IMG/VR virus record: IMGVR_UViG_3300025073_000188
Span: 1 to 20,040 of that record
Length of the DNA stretch: 20,040 bases
Strand: one strand, 5' to 3'
DNA from: a virus
Below the pieces are notes generated by a model that was not told the origin of the DNA, made no database searches, and saw only the letters and a list, made by a program, of their open reading frames with translations. Position 1 is the stretch's first letter. Every line of letters starts with the position of its first letter. Made by a program: the position numbers and the translations under genes. Below, one piece after another: positions 1-7,316 of the stretch.

Positions 1-811
1 CCATAATCCCTCCGCCCCCTCCGGACGTCTTCGTTGTCGAAGTTCCCGCGCCCGATCCGGCCTGGCCCAGAGCCCCGCCGTAGCCTGAGAGAATCGAAAA
101 CGGATATTCTGACGCGGCGACTGCGTTCTGATATGCTACGTCCGCTTCCGTCTGTCCTTGCTGCTGTTTCTGCGCACCGACGCCCATCAAAGCCTGCTGC
201 GGGTAGTAACCTGCTGACAAGGTCGGCGGGAGAAGCTGTAACCCCTGCATCATGCGTTGGCGCTCTTGTTCGTAGGCCCCGCCGTAGATTTTTGTTGCCA
301 ATTCATCCAAGGCCCGGCCTTCCGCCTGTTGCGCCCCGCTCGATCCAAAAGCACCACCACGTAAGGCAGCCCCCCGCATCGTTCCGCTCACGTCCTTAGC
401 TGCTGCCTCGTAGGTCTTTCTGAGCCAGGGGTTTGTCTCTGGCGAGAGATAGGCCCCGCCGATGGTTGCCGCTTCTTGGCCAATACCGAGGTTGGCAACA
501 CTCTGGTAGCCGGGGGTCAAGGCGGTAATTCCACCCATCGCGGATTGTTGCTCAGGGGTGAATCCCGCTACCTGCTGATTAAGAGTCTCTGGCCGTGGTC
601 TTACGACGCCACCGGGCATAGCCTCGCCCTGATATGCCTGAATGAACTGTTCAGCGTAAGGTCGCAGCCATTCCGGGAGGCCCGTGGTGCTGGTTGTCGT
701 GCCACCACCTCCACCCTTGCACTCGGCGACCTGACCCTCATACTCGTAGGAATCCGCCTCAAGCACACGGCCTGATTTGATGTCAACCACGATTCGGATG
801 TAGACTCTCAT
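1..811 (-). CDS. DNA ejection/internal virion-type protein, 5' part, runs off window
   Basis: The reading frame opens with the ATG at 811-809 and stays open to base 1, giving about 270 codons with the C-terminus outside the window. The N-terminus (MRVYIRIVVDIKSGRVLEAD, then EYEGQVAECK and a run of glycines) matches a short motif I recall from small-genome phage virion proteins. It is followed by an Ala/Gly/Gln-rich, probably helical region (LPEWLRPYAEQFIQAYQ; later QQAEGRALDELATKIYGG). Such low-complexity, Ala/Gln-rich proteins after the adaptor gene are typically DNA ejection or internal tail proteins; that role is inferred from position and composition. The start overlaps the stop of the upstream GNAT-like gene (TAATG), which implies translational coupling. 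There are no membrane segments or enzymatic motifs in the visible part. Confidence 0.7.
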   Translation of the reverse strand, partial: MRVYIRIVVDIKSGRVLEADSYEYEGQVAECKGGGGGTTTSTTGLPEWLRPYAEQFIQAYQGEAMPGGVVRPRPETLNQQVAGFTPEQQSAMGGITALTPGYQSVANLGIGQEAATIGGAYLSPETNPWLRKTYEAAAKDVSGTMRGAALRGGAFGSSGAQQAEGRALDELATKIYGGAYEQERQRMMQGLQLLPPTLSAGYYPQQALMGVGAQKQQQGQTEADVAYQNAVAASEYPFSILSGYGGALGQAGSGAGTSTTKTSGGGGGIM

Positions 812-1368
812 TAAGGCCGGATTTCCTTTCTATACACGTATTGATGGCAATAGAACCCGCTCTCCATCAGCTTCCGTATCGCCCCCATCCACCCTATCCG
901 GCCACTCTCGAATGTGGCCCCGGTCAGCCCCCGCTCGCGCACCATGCCATCAAACCAGGGCATCATCCTTTCGATCATGGCCCGGTTCAGCCACAACGCC
1001 CAGATGTGGTATGTGAGGGGAATCTGGATGTACGGGTCTATCTTGACGGCGCCGGCGAGAAAGCCGTAAATGACCCCCTCCTTGTCCAGCGCAACATACA
1101 ACTCAACTGGATAGCGGATAGCCGGATTCAACAACCCTTCCTGGATGTAGAACCGTATATGCTCAGGGCTCCAGTGGCCGGCGCTCTTGTCTTTCCGCTT
1201 GATCCATTCAAGCCGCGGGCACACATAGGGCCAGCACTGGTTGAGCATGGCCATGGTCGTTACTCTCACGGGTTCGACCATCTCTGGGGCACCCTCTTTC
1301 CACCGCAGTTGCCGCTGCCGCTCGATGGGGGCAGAGGGGATTGAGTGGACGCCATTTCCGTTATTCAT
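811..1368 (-). CDS. GNAT-like acyltransferase-fold phage protein
   Basis: This is a 185-residue protein. Residues 88-110 (ELYVALDKEGVIYGFLAGAV) look like the central beta strands of a GNAT fold. Residues 157-182 (GRIGWMGAIRKLMESGFYCH, then YRKE) look like the final helix-strand of that fold, where GNATs usually have a GF(x)n followed by an aromatic/basic end. The canonical acetyl-CoA loop (Q/RxxGxG/A) is not clearly present, so catalysis is uncertain. Related GNAT-like proteins occur in the structural cluster of N4/P22-like phages next to ejection genes; that is from memory. The start is supported by AGGAG about 8 bases upstream of the ATG at 1368. Its 3' end overlaps the ejection-type gene by one base. 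An antisense HNH gene separates it from the upstream adaptor gene. Confidence 0.6.
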   Translation of the reverse strand: MNNGNGVHSIPSAPIERQRQLRWKEGAPEMVEPVRVTTMAMLNQCWPYVCPRLEWIKRKDKSAGHWSPEHIRFYIQEGLLNPAIRYPVELYVALDKEGVIYGFLAGAVKIDPYIQIPLTYHIWALWLNRAMIERMMPWFDGMVRERGLTGATFESGRIGWMGAIRKLMESGFYCHQYVYRKEIRP

Positions 1369-1381
1369 TGGGATCTCCTAA

Positions 1382-1390
1382 TGGTATACT
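1382..1390 (+). promoter_or_regulatory. Candidate extended -10 promoter for the antisense HNH gene
   Basis: TGG TATACT at 1382-1390 is an extended -10 element (TGn plus a 5/6 match to TATAAT). The ATG of the plus-strand HNH gene is at 1399, so a start about 7 bases after the -10 would give an almost leaderless mRNA. No SD precedes the ATG, which fits. There is no good -35. Confidence 0.4.
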
Positions 1391-1398
1391 GCCGCTAA

Positions 1399-1932
1399 AT
1401 GCCCGACTTCGACTTTAAGCCTGGTGGCCGCAAAGTTAAGGATGTTACTGGTCTTTGTTTCGGCACATTGACTGTTGTTAGTTTTTCCCATACCGAACCC
1501 CACAGAACCTTCTGGAAAGTCGCATGCCAATGTGGCACGGAAAAAACCATGCTCGCTTCTAATCTCAAACGCGCCAAGAGTTGCGGTTGTCTGACGAAAC
1601 AAATCCTCCGTAAGGCCCGAATTGTTCATGGTCAACGCTACTCGCGCACTTATGGGATTTGGCGCGGCATGAAAAAGAGATGCACAACCCCGAGTAACAA
1701 GGATTATCCACGTTGGGGTGGTCGTGGGATTACGGTCTGCGAACGATGGAGAAGTTCGTTCGAGAACTTCCTTGCCGACATGGGCGAATCTCCACCAGGA
1801 ATGACGATTGACCGTATCAACAACGACGGTCCCTACTCGCCTGAAAATTGCAGGTGGGCAACCCCGAAAGAGCAAGCAAATAATCGACGTAAGCGACGCC
1901 ATATTAAACCTACAAGTATGGTCGAGTTCTAA
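1399..1932 (+). CDS. HNH homing endonuclease, antisense insertion in the virion operon
   Basis: This 177-residue protein belongs to the common phage HNH family. An N-terminal CxC...CxC zinc pair (C43/C45 and C62/C64) is followed by the conserved central region ([31 protein letters not shown]). The H-N-H core is degenerate in the usual way for this family: [20 protein letters not shown], with D138, N142 and N150, then an Asn/Arg-rich tail (EQANNRRKR). The predicted role is a site-specific DNA endonuclease that spreads itself between phages. It lies on the strand opposite to all neighbours, and its 3' end overlaps the C-terminus of the adaptor-like gene by 23 bases. No SD is visible before the ATG. 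Together with the extended -10 just upstream, this suggests autonomous expression of an inserted selfish gene. Confidence 0.88.
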   Translation: MPDFDFKPGGRKVKDVTGLCFGTLTVVSFSHTEPHRTFWKVACQCGTEKTMLASNLKRAKSCGCLTKQILRKARIVHGQRYSRTYGIWRGMKKRCTTPSNKDYPRWGGRGITVCERWRSSFENFLADMGESPPGMTIDRINNDGPYSPENCRWATPKEQANNRRKRRHIKPTSMVEF

Positions 1933-2527
1933 TTCCATTTCTGAGTCTAATAGTCTTGCTCCCGAGCGACACTATTTCCCGCAACTCCGCATCGCCATAG
2001 TCCTTGATCCCCTGTTCGTCGTGCGTGTAGACTCTGCAAATTTCCGCACAGGTCCCGTTGATAACGAGACTCTGCGCCGCCGTAGTCCAGAAATTTGTGG
2101 CGTCGTCGGCTGGCGGACCTGGCGGCAGATCCATCGTCAGCTCGAGGGGATAAATTGCATTGGGTGTCGGAAACAGCCGGAATTGAGAGCCATAGGGTGC
2201 CCACAAAGCCGGAAGCGACCGGATTCCGGGCTGTACGAGGTCGATGTTGTTGATGTAGGAGTAGGGTTTCTGCGCCAGCGGTAGCCAAACGCTACCGTTT
2301 AAAAGCTGGATCTGATTGACCTGCTCGAAACCAGTGGGGTAGTTGTAGTTAGACGTGCCGACTGCGGTACTGATCGAGGTGTCGGTAGCCTGGCCACCGT
2401 AGAAGCACTCTTTTTTGTAGAAGTCGATTCGGTCGGCAGAAACGCGGCGGGCGATTCCGTCAAAGTCGGGACGATTGATCCGGCTGGTAATTTCGGCAAT
2501 CAGCTGAAGGTTGGTAAGATCGGCCAT
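1910..2527 (-). CDS. Head-tail adaptor-like phage protein
   Basis: This 205-residue protein begins [20 protein letters not shown], with an amphipathic helical start, then a mixed beta region and a recognisable stretch ([20 protein letters not shown]) followed by a helical C-terminal part with an ICRVYTHDE segment. This pattern recurs in phage head-to-tail adaptor/connector proteins of P22/N4-like phages, where the helical protein binds the portal and starts tail assembly. I recognise it by family resemblance only. It sits between small virion genes and the GNAT/ejection genes, where such adaptors are usual. No strong SD precedes the ATG. The last seven codons overlap the antisense HNH gene; whether the HNH insertion replaced the original C-terminus cannot be told from one sequence. 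Confidence 0.6.
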   Translation of the reverse strand: MADLTNLQLIAEITSRINRPDFDGIARRVSADRIDFYKKECFYGGQATDTSISTAVGTSNYNYPTGFEQVNQIQLLNGSVWLPLAQKPYSYINNIDLVQPGIRSLPALWAPYGSQFRLFPTPNAIYPLELTMDLPPGPPADDATNFWTTAAQSLVINGTCAEICRVYTHDEQGIKDYGDAELREIVSLGSKTIRLRNGIRTRPYL

Positions 2528-2539
2528 GATCCATAGCTG

Positions 2540-2731
2540 TTACCGCTTCAAGTATCGCATCACGCGGCTTTGATCCTTCTTCGGATGCTGCGACTTCTGC
2601 TTTCCGCCCCCGTCCACCTGCTCTAGCGCCTTGGAAGGTTTCGCTACGGGGGTGCCGCCCTTGTCTATTGAGGGACGGACCTTCTTCTTGTCGATCTTCG
2701 GCTTGACGGAACCTTTGGGGCCATAATCCAT
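2540..2731 (-). CDS. Small basic phage protein, function unknown
   Basis: A 63-residue, Lys/Pro-rich, very basic protein (for example KPKIDKKKVRPSIDKGGTP). No domain is recognised and it is probably disordered. GGGGAG about 6 bases before the ATG supports the start. It follows the 65-residue gene by three bases and precedes the adaptor-like gene by 12, within a chain of small genes read together. Both this protein and the 65-residue one end with a related tail: KSQHPKKDQSRVMRYLKR here and KSQHQMTPMRYHKRGE there. This suggests duplication or a shared binding motif. A minor virion or DNA-binding role is possible but not shown. Confidence 0.6.
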   Translation of the reverse strand: MDYGPKGSVKPKIDKKKVRPSIDKGGTPVAKPSKALEQVDGGGKQKSQHPKKDQSRVMRYLKR

Positions 2732-2734
2732 CGG

Positions 2735-2932
2735 CTACTCCCCTCGTTTATGGTAGCGCATGGGCGTCATTTGGTGCTGAGACTTCTTGCCGGTCGGTTT
2801 CCAGCCATGCTCCACTCCCCGTAAAAGGTTCGCCTGCGCTTGGGCCTTTTTCTTACTTGTGCCCTTGGCGTGGACCTGATTGGGCGTGGAGACGCGGTAC
2901 TCCCCGTCAGTTTTCGTTACCTTGACCGGCAT
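2735..2932 (-). CDS. Small conserved phage protein with KAxAQxxLLxxVEHGW motif
   Basis: A 65-residue protein. MPVKVTKTDGEYRVSTPNQV is followed by KGTSKKKAQAQANLLRGVEH and GWKPTG. The order of a short beta hairpin (YRVSTPN) and a basic helix (KKAQAQANLLRGVEHG) is one I recall from many small phage proteins in head gene clusters; no function is established to my knowledge. It lies between the 78-residue and 63-residue genes with only a few bases between each. The SD is weak, so translation may depend on coupling to the upstream gene. The C-terminal KKSQH...MRYHKR resembles the end of the next gene product. Confidence 0.65.
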   Translation of the reverse strand: MPVKVTKTDGEYRVSTPNQVHAKGTSKKKAQAQANLLRGVEHGWKPTGKKSQHQMTPMRYHKRGE

Positions 2933-2935
2933 CGC

Positions 2936-3172
2936 CTAACGCTTGTTGGCGCCCTTGTTGACCTTCTCGCCGCCCTTGTAAGTGACGGCCCCGTACTCCT
3001 CGCCAAGCTCGTCGCTATCGTAGGGGTTCCCTACCTCTGGCCCAGCCGGGAGCTCGTCGCACGGAATGGACTTCCCACCCGTGGTCATCTCCACGTCGAT
3101 GCGGAAGCCCGCGCGGTCCTTTTCCTCCTGGGTCTGATCCATGCCAGGATTCGGATTCGTTTTGTAGGCCAT
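2936..3172 (-). CDS. Small acidic phage protein, function unknown
   Basis: The start is set at the ATG at 3172 because AAGGAGGAG lies 5-8 bases upstream of it; an upstream in-frame ATG at 3220 has no such site. The 78-residue product begins MAYKTNPNPGMDQTQEEKDR and is acidic in the middle (NPYDSDELGEEYGAV) with a basic end. There are no transmembrane segments or catalytic motifs, and no family is recognised with confidence. The gene begins one base after the stop of the preceding 116-residue gene, so the two are almost certainly co-translated. A minor virion or assembly role is only inferred from the neighbourhood. Confidence 0.65.
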   Translation of the reverse strand: MAYKTNPNPGMDQTQEEKDRAGFRIDVEMTTGGKSIPCDELPAGPEVGNPYDSDELGEEYGAVTYKGGEKVNKGANKR

Positions 3173-3173
3173 G

Positions 3174-3524
3174 CTACTCCTCCTTTTCTTCGTCGTAGAC
3201 CGATAGAGTGCCGCCCTCACCGAGCGGACTCCCTTTGTTCAATTCAAACTCCCGCGATTCTTGAAAAGCCTGCTCCTTAAAGCCTTGAATGTCACCTTTC
3301 CGCTTCGCTCTGCGCTCGCGGCTCTTGCGCTCCTCCGGCCCCTCGTCGTGAGGGTAGATCATCCGGTCGATGTCGAGATCGTCCGGTAACTCACCCCCGC
3401 CGTCGTAGCCGTCGCCACCCCATACGCCATTCGGGGCCACATGAGGATTCAGCGCCTCTTCTTTGGTCACTGGCGGCTCAACCCACTCGATAGGCTGAGC
3501 TATCAGGATTTTCTTTTTCGCCAT
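3174..3524 (-). CDS. Charged phage protein, function unknown
   Basis: A 116-residue protein with a short hydrophobic start (MAKKKILIAQPIEWVEPP), a Gly/Asp-rich middle (VWGGDGYDGGGELPDD), then a highly charged helical segment (EERKSRERRAKRKGDIQGFK) and an acidic end. It looks largely disordered or coiled-coil and matches no domain I know. AGGA about 8 bases before the ATG supports the start. It lies between the 152-residue virion-type gene and the 78-residue gene, in the same direction with short gaps. A role in the virion or in assembly is inferred from location only. Confidence 0.6.
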   Translation of the reverse strand: MAKKKILIAQPIEWVEPPVTKEEALNPHVAPNGVWGGDGYDGGGELPDDLDIDRMIYPHDEGPEERKSRERRAKRKGDIQGFKEQAFQESREFELNKGSPLGEGGTLSVYDEEKEE

Positions 3525-3537
3525 CAGGCGTTTCCTA

Positions 3538-3996
3538 CTAGACCGGCGATGCGATGCCGGAGAAGTGGTACTTGAACCACCCCCGGATGGCCACTCCCGT
3601 CGCCCCCGTGCCCGGCCCGGTCGAAACCGTCAGCCGAAAGTCCTTGTCGGAGGTACGGGCATACTCCACAGGCACCGCCAAGGCCGCCCCGTGGCTCGAC
3701 ATGAATCGCTTGCCCCCGGCCTGGCCGACCGTGTTGGCCGCCATGAACTTTGCGGCGGTATCGGTATCGCCAAGTTGGAGCGCAATCGCGTCCACGCCGG
3801 TATCCAGCTCAGGGAAGTCCGCGAACCAGTCGTCTAGGACCAGCGGCATCCCGATGTTCACTGGCATCAGCTTGATGATGTCGTTCAGGGCCAACGCCGT
3901 AGATACGGTGAAAAGGAACTCCCGGCATATCAGGATACCCACTCCCGGCGCTTCCGGGATCGGGTCCTTGTAATTGTCGCTCAAATAAGTCGCCAT
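3538..3996 (-). CDS. Putative virion protein downstream of capsid genes
   Basis: A 152-residue protein beginning MATYLSDNYKDPIPEAPGVG. It is rich in short beta-prone stretches separated by Gly/Ala/Thr (LPVNIGMPLVL-like and VSTGPGTGATGVAIRGWFKY), typical of small phage coat, decoration or tail-tube-like proteins. The segment DTDTAAKFMAANTVGQAGG and the final RGWFKYHFSG suggest an all-beta fold; this is composition-based inference, not a recognised domain. The start has GGAGG 9 bases upstream. It follows the beta-helix gene by 15 bases and precedes a chain of five small genes. There is no signal peptide and no membrane segment. Confidence 0.55.
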   Translation of the reverse strand: MATYLSDNYKDPIPEAPGVGILICREFLFTVSTALALNDIIKLMPVNIGMPLVLDDWFADFPELDTGVDAIALQLGDTDTAAKFMAANTVGQAGGKRFMSSHGAALAVPVEYARTSDKDFRLTVSTGPGTGATGVAIRGWFKYHFSGIASPV

Positions 3997-4011
3997 CGTG
4001 AAAGTCCTCCG

Positions 4012-5037
4012 TTATGTAGGTTGCGCGTTAGAGATCCCGCCTGTGTGATAATTCCCTGTCCAATAGAGCTTGGTAGAAACCACGCTCTTGCCAGCCCCGC
4101 CCGCAGTGAGTAGAGCCGTGGGGAAGCGACATCCGCTGACAATCCCGCTGTTTGCATTGTCTCCATTGAGGAGCACAAAGGCCGTAGGTAAGGTCCCTGC
4201 TTCCAGGGCCTTGAAGATACAATCTAAAATCTCCAGGTCGCGGAAACTCTGCGTGGCCCCACCCAAGGGTGTCTCCTTGAACGAGGAGTTTGAGAGATTA
4301 TGGAACTGGCATCGCCGAAAGTAGTTCTGTGTCGTCCCAAAATCGCCAGGGTTAACTAGATCGGTAACACCGACGAGATCCACTCCATCTGTAGCCCATG
4401 AGAACTCCACGTCGTCGCACAGCGTATCGCTGCCATCGCTGTAGATCCCCGCATCTACCTCAGTGGGTGTGCCCAAGGTGAACTTGGCGCAAGTGGCTAC
4501 GTTGAGAATCCTGCCTGAGCGATACCGTAACCGCTTGCCGCGATTGAGAAGCCCAAGGCTCCCTACGGTTTCGTCGCCTTCGAGCGTGATATTGACAAGG
4601 GTGGTTCCCTCGGCATTGTTCGTCAGGATGGTGGTAGCTCCAGTACCCTCAATAAAAATGCTGCCCTTGTTGCCCAAACCGACTATGGTAATGTTGCTCT
4701 TTGCGACCGGGATAACGACCTGCTCGGTGTAGTCTCCAGGCTTCATGTAGATCGTTTCGCCGATGCCGCCAGTGCATAACGCGATTGCCTTGGTCAGAGT
4801 AAGAACCGGAAGGTCCTCAACTGTCCCAGGGTTGCTATTCGACCCCGTAGGATCTACGAAGAAGGAGTTTTTCGGAGCGTTGATGTCCGTCCAGACGCCC
4901 GACTTGAAGGTGTAGAGATGCCCCGCAACCCGACCGTTCTGGGTGTACCTTTGTAGCCCGAGAACGCTATCGCCTCGGGGGTTGGAGATCAGCCCTACAT
5001 CATCGACCGCGTAAAATCCGCCGTTGACCTCTGTCAT
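4012..5037 (-). CDS. Right-handed beta-helix (pectate-lyase-like) virion protein
   Basis: This is a 341-residue protein. After an N-terminal domain (residues 1-55, ending WTDINAPKN), residues 57-115 contain the DPTGSNSNPGT...TLTKAI entry typical of phage beta-helix proteins: a short repeat with 'presumed gap, then serial parallel strands'. The remainder has regularly spaced hydrophobic strand and turn motifs (ITIVGLGNKGSIFIEGTGAT; FRRCQFHNLSNSSF; DLEILDCIFKALE; SGIVSGCRFPTAL). Such folds form tailspikes or surface fibres that bind or degrade host glycans. No catalytic Glu/Asp pair can be assigned. Position directly after the capsid gene makes a head-surface or neck fibre as likely as a tailspike. 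AAGGAG 7 bases before the ATG supports the start. Confidence 0.75.
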   Translation of the reverse strand: MTEVNGGFYAVDDVGLISNPRGDSVLGLQRYTQNGRVAGHLYTFKSGVWTDINAPKNSFFVDPTGSNSNPGTVEDLPVLTLTKAIALCTGGIGETIYMKPGDYTEQVVIPVAKSNITIVGLGNKGSIFIEGTGATTILTNNAEGTTLVNITLEGDETVGSLGLLNRGKRLRYRSGRILNVATCAKFTLGTPTEVDAGIYSDGSDTLCDDVEFSWATDGVDLVGVTDLVNPGDFGTTQNYFRRCQFHNLSNSSFKETPLGGATQSFRDLEILDCIFKALEAGTLPTAFVLLNGDNANSGIVSGCRFPTALLTAGGAGKSVVSTKLYWTGNYHTGGISNAQPT

Positions 5038-5091
5038 GGTTATACTCCTTTAAGTTGCCACCATCCCGTCATTGTGGGGGCAAACCAGTTC

Positions 5092-6240
5092 TCAAGCGGC
5101 GTAAGTGCTTACGACTATCGTCGCGTAATCCTCACCGTTGAACCGGCTCTTCTTCACTCCCCAAATCATTCCCGCAGTGATTCGAAGTTGATTGCCAGCA
5201 TCGAGTAATTCCTCATACCACCGTACCCGGAGGGGCTTCCCATTGGGTCCCGCCTCGCCGCCGAAGCCGATGGCCGCCGCCTGAGCGCCCACAAAGATCC
5301 CGCGCGCCACGCTGGTCGTGCCAGTCGCAGCCGCTCCGAGACTGGTAGGAGCTGCCACCTTGGTCTTGGTGATCGGATCGAAGACGAGATTCTGGGTGTT
5401 GTCGCCGTAAGGAACGCGGGCGTCCTGATGGATTACCACGTTCTCGTACATGCCGATGGCACCCGTAAAGATCGGGTTGCCGGTAATCTGGCCACCCTGC
5501 AAGGCTGCCCGGTAGATGTCTCCCCACTCGCCCGTGGTGAAATTCGTTTTGAGCGCCTTCACCTGAAGGGGATGCAGGAATAAAATCCCTGCCACCTCGA
5601 TGCCCTTCAGCACTACCGGCTTGATCGGCCAAGTGAGCGTTCCCTGGGCCTTGGCGATCAATTCCGGGATCAGGTTCACCGAAAAGGTGTCCGAGGAATC
5701 CAGGGTTGCCTCGCTGGTCGCATCGCCACCGAAGATATGATGATCGGCGTCCGGGGCTACCGCCGCCTGAAGCCCGGTGTAGGCGACATTGGTCTGAGCA
5801 GTGTTGCCCCCGAGCTGATTCAATAGCCCAGTGTCGATGTTCTCCTTCCACCAGTTCGCCAGGGTGGTCTTCCCGGCATCGCGCATCGAGTACGGAACCC
5901 GTTGCTGCGACATGCGCCCGACCAATAGTTCGGCCTGACGTTGCTGGTTGATGACGAAAGAGTCCTGGAACCAGGTGAAGGGCACCTCCTGGCCGGCAAT
6001 CGGGCTATCGCCCAGAACACCAGGACCGGAGATATTGGGGATCAAATCGTACTTGACGGTATCGCCAGGCCCCTTCATGGGCTCGTCGAACATCTGTACG
6101 AAGTTGGTTTTGTCGTCCGCCTTGAGTCCTACCGCCATGAGTTTGGCGGCGACCGTGGAACGGACGGCTTGGAAGAACAGTAATCGGCTGTAAATAACAA
6201 CAGCCGTAGCGTCATTTAAAGGTACAAGCGTCTCTGCCAT
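5092..6240 (-). CDS. Major capsid protein, N4-gp56-like family
   Basis: This 382-residue protein carries the features I associate with the N4 gp56-type major capsid proteins. There is an N-terminal helix (SRLLFFQAVRSTVAAKLMAV), then the characteristic MFDEPMKGPGDTVKYDLIPN stretch (about residues 50-69), a QDSFVINQQRQAELLVGRMS segment, and a C-terminal YEELLDAGNQLRITAGMIWG region that ends in a beta strand. It should fold as an HK97-type coat subunit. The start has AGGAG 7 bases upstream. The gene is preceded by a 465-base gene-free leader with its own predicted promoter, unlike all other head genes here, which suggests separate high-level expression. The beta-helix gene follows after 54 bases. 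Confidence 0.88.
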   Translation of the reverse strand: MAETLVPLNDATAVVIYSRLLFFQAVRSTVAAKLMAVGLKADDKTNFVQMFDEPMKGPGDTVKYDLIPNISGPGVLGDSPIAGQEVPFTWFQDSFVINQQRQAELLVGRMSQQRVPYSMRDAGKTTLANWWKENIDTGLLNQLGGNTAQTNVAYTGLQAAVAPDADHHIFGGDATSEATLDSSDTFSVNLIPELIAKAQGTLTWPIKPVVLKGIEVAGILFLHPLQVKALKTNFTTGEWGDIYRAALQGGQITGNPIFTGAIGMYENVVIHQDARVPYGDNTQNLVFDPITKTKVAAPTSLGAAATGTTSVARGIFVGAQAAAIGFGGEAGPNGKPLRVRWYEELLDAGNQLRITAGMIWGVKKSRFNGEDYATIVVSTYAA

Positions 6241-6608
6241 TTTTGGTCTCCTGTGCCCATTCGGGCAAGTTGAATTTTTTTGCTGACGTTTAGGTGGTCA
6301 GCCAAAAACTCACCGGAAGGCAGCTTCCTTCCCAGGGACCACTAGACACGGTAGGTCCGGCACCGAGAGATCGAGTTTTTACGGTCGCCGATCACGACCG
6401 AGGATGCCGCTTTAAAGGTCCCGCATCTGGACCGCACTCGCCTTTGGAGGGGCGCCAGCTAACCCCGTCGAGTTTGACGAGAACCCGGCAAACGAGGGAG
6501 GGCAGTGGTCTGCTTCAACCTGAACGGCTCGTGCCCTCATGAGCCTTCTTCCGTTTGTTTTAAAATTAGTTAGCATTGTGAAAGTGGCAAAACAGCCTTT
6601 ACGGTTTT
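6241..6608 (-). ncRNA. Candidate structured 5' leader RNA of the capsid gene
   Basis: About 365 bases between the predicted start site near 6602 and the capsid ATG hold no convincing gene, but carry many perfect short inverted repeats on the minus strand. These are GGCTC/GAGCC (6545-6541 with 6530-6526), GAGGGCA/TGCCCTC (6538-6532 with 6504-6498), GTTTG/CAAAC (6493-6489 with 6476-6472), GGTCC/GGACC (6433-6429 with 6421-6417), CGGTCG/CGACCG (6400-6395 with 6387-6382), GGAAGG/CCTTCC (6332-6327 with 6320-6315), GTGGTC/GACCAC (6342-6337 with 6299-6294) and GCTGAC/GTCAGC (6302-6297 with 6287-6282). The last two share bases and cannot form together, as in RNA switches. No known riboswitch, ribozyme or intron core was recognised. 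No U-tract follows any hairpin. Confidence 0.45.
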
Positions 6609-6637
6609 CGTATAACAGTTTTAAAACCCCGTGTCAA
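6609..6637 (-). promoter_or_regulatory. Sigma70-like promoter before the capsid leader
   Basis: On the minus strand TTGACA (6637-6632) is followed after 17 bases by TATACG (6614-6609), and TGT immediately precedes the -10, giving an extended -10. Transcription would begin near 6602, leaving about 360 bases before the capsid ATG. The region is AT-rich and lies in the only long gene-free gap of the virion module. Confidence 0.6.
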
Positions 6638-6705
6638 GAGAAATTTTCGGAATCGTTAAATCTTGGCTCAAAACTTGCTAGTATGGACGATTGTTTTTAC
6701 CTCCG

Positions 6706-6945
6706 TTAGCTATAATTGAGAGTAGCCCGGTTATCCCACACATTGTTAAATTCTGAGTCTCCATCGGCCCACTGGATGTCGCTTGTCTGTTTCGGCTGGC
6801 TGTAGATATATTTTAATATCTGCCATTGAGGTTTATTTTTGAGTGACCCAGGCTGCGCCAGCCCCCAATAGAGCACATCGCCTGAGGCGGTATATTCAAA
6901 ACACTGAGTTAAATTGTCTCTGTCGATTGTCCAAGGAAATGCCAT
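6706..6945 (-). CDS. Small conserved phage virion-type protein
   Basis: A 79-residue protein. The order of a short N-terminal segment, QWQILKYIYS, then DIQWADGDSEFNNVWDNRAT and LNYS matches a small protein family I recall from phage head gene clusters (…I…ts…wadG…fn…WdnR…L.Ys). Its function is unknown; the fold is probably all-beta, and a virion role is likely. A very strong purine-rich SD (AGGAGG within a G-run) precedes the ATG. It is the last gene before the gene-free leader of the capsid gene. Its stop codon is followed by another GGAGG (6704-6700) with no usable start codon after it, possibly a relic of a deleted gene. Confidence 0.7.
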   Translation of the reverse strand: MAFPWTIDRDNLTQCFEYTASGDVLYWGLAQPGSLKNKPQWQILKYIYSQPKQTSDIQWADGDSEFNNVWDNRATLNYS

Positions 6946-6975
6946 TTTGACCCCCCCTCCTGCGATCAGGTCCTC

Positions 6976-7305
6976 CTAACTCCACAATGCAATCATCACA
7001 TCGGACGCTGTGCCAGCAGTTGATCCGCCCCGCGTTGTCGTAATCGCAAAAGAAAAAGGGCTAATGAGCGTATCGCCGAAGGGAAAAACGTCTGTGGCGT
7101 CTGCTCCGAGTTGTATGACCAAATCGGGTACGGTTGTTCCGAGCACCACATCGGCGGCCAATCGCCTGAAAATCTGCATAAAGCGAGCAGCGCCGTCGTC
7201 GTTGTGCCACAGGATATGCCTCACGCGGGCGTTGGCTGCTAAAACTTGATGGACGGTATTATCCGTGACTGCCTTAAAGTATGGCCTGATAGGAACAGCA
7301 TCCAT
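6976..7305 (-). CDS. Small beta-rich phage protein, putative virion component
   Basis: The start at 7305 is chosen because AAGGAG lies 7 bases upstream; longer upstream extensions lie inside the scaffold gene in another frame. The 109-residue product begins MDAVPIRPYFKAVTDNTVHQ. It contains VRHILWHNDDGAARFMQIFR, then VLGTTVPDLVIQLGA and a C-terminal ISPFSFAITTTRGGS. This layout resembles small phage proteins with a repeated pattern 'xxVKLYNkaxaPtvGTDtPxxtipiPa…f…GisFstGiaiAiTtga', which I know from virion gene clusters and which appear to be beta-sandwich proteins without known function. It lies 11 bases after the scaffold candidate and before the 79-residue gene. Confidence 0.65.
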   Translation of the reverse strand: MDAVPIRPYFKAVTDNTVHQVLAANARVRHILWHNDDGAARFMQIFRRLAADVVLGTTVPDLVIQLGADATDVFPFGDTLISPFSFAITTTRGGSTAGTASDVMIALWS

Positions 7306-7316
7306 TGTTTTTCTCC

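Noticed and set aside
5213-5851. 212-codon frame inside the capsid gene
   Set aside because: Arg/Gly/Ser-rich shadow of the capsid frame without an SD.
6412-6576. 54-codon minus-strand frame in the capsid leader (and an 82-codon plus-strand frame at 6294-6542)
   Set aside because: Neither has an SD or protein-like sequence, and the region is better explained by RNA hairpins.
6241-6705. Group I intron, tmRNA or RNase P RNA in the capsid leader
   Set aside because: A CGACGGGG stretch hinted at tmRNA, but no tRNA-like end, no intron core (P7) and no RNase P signature were found.
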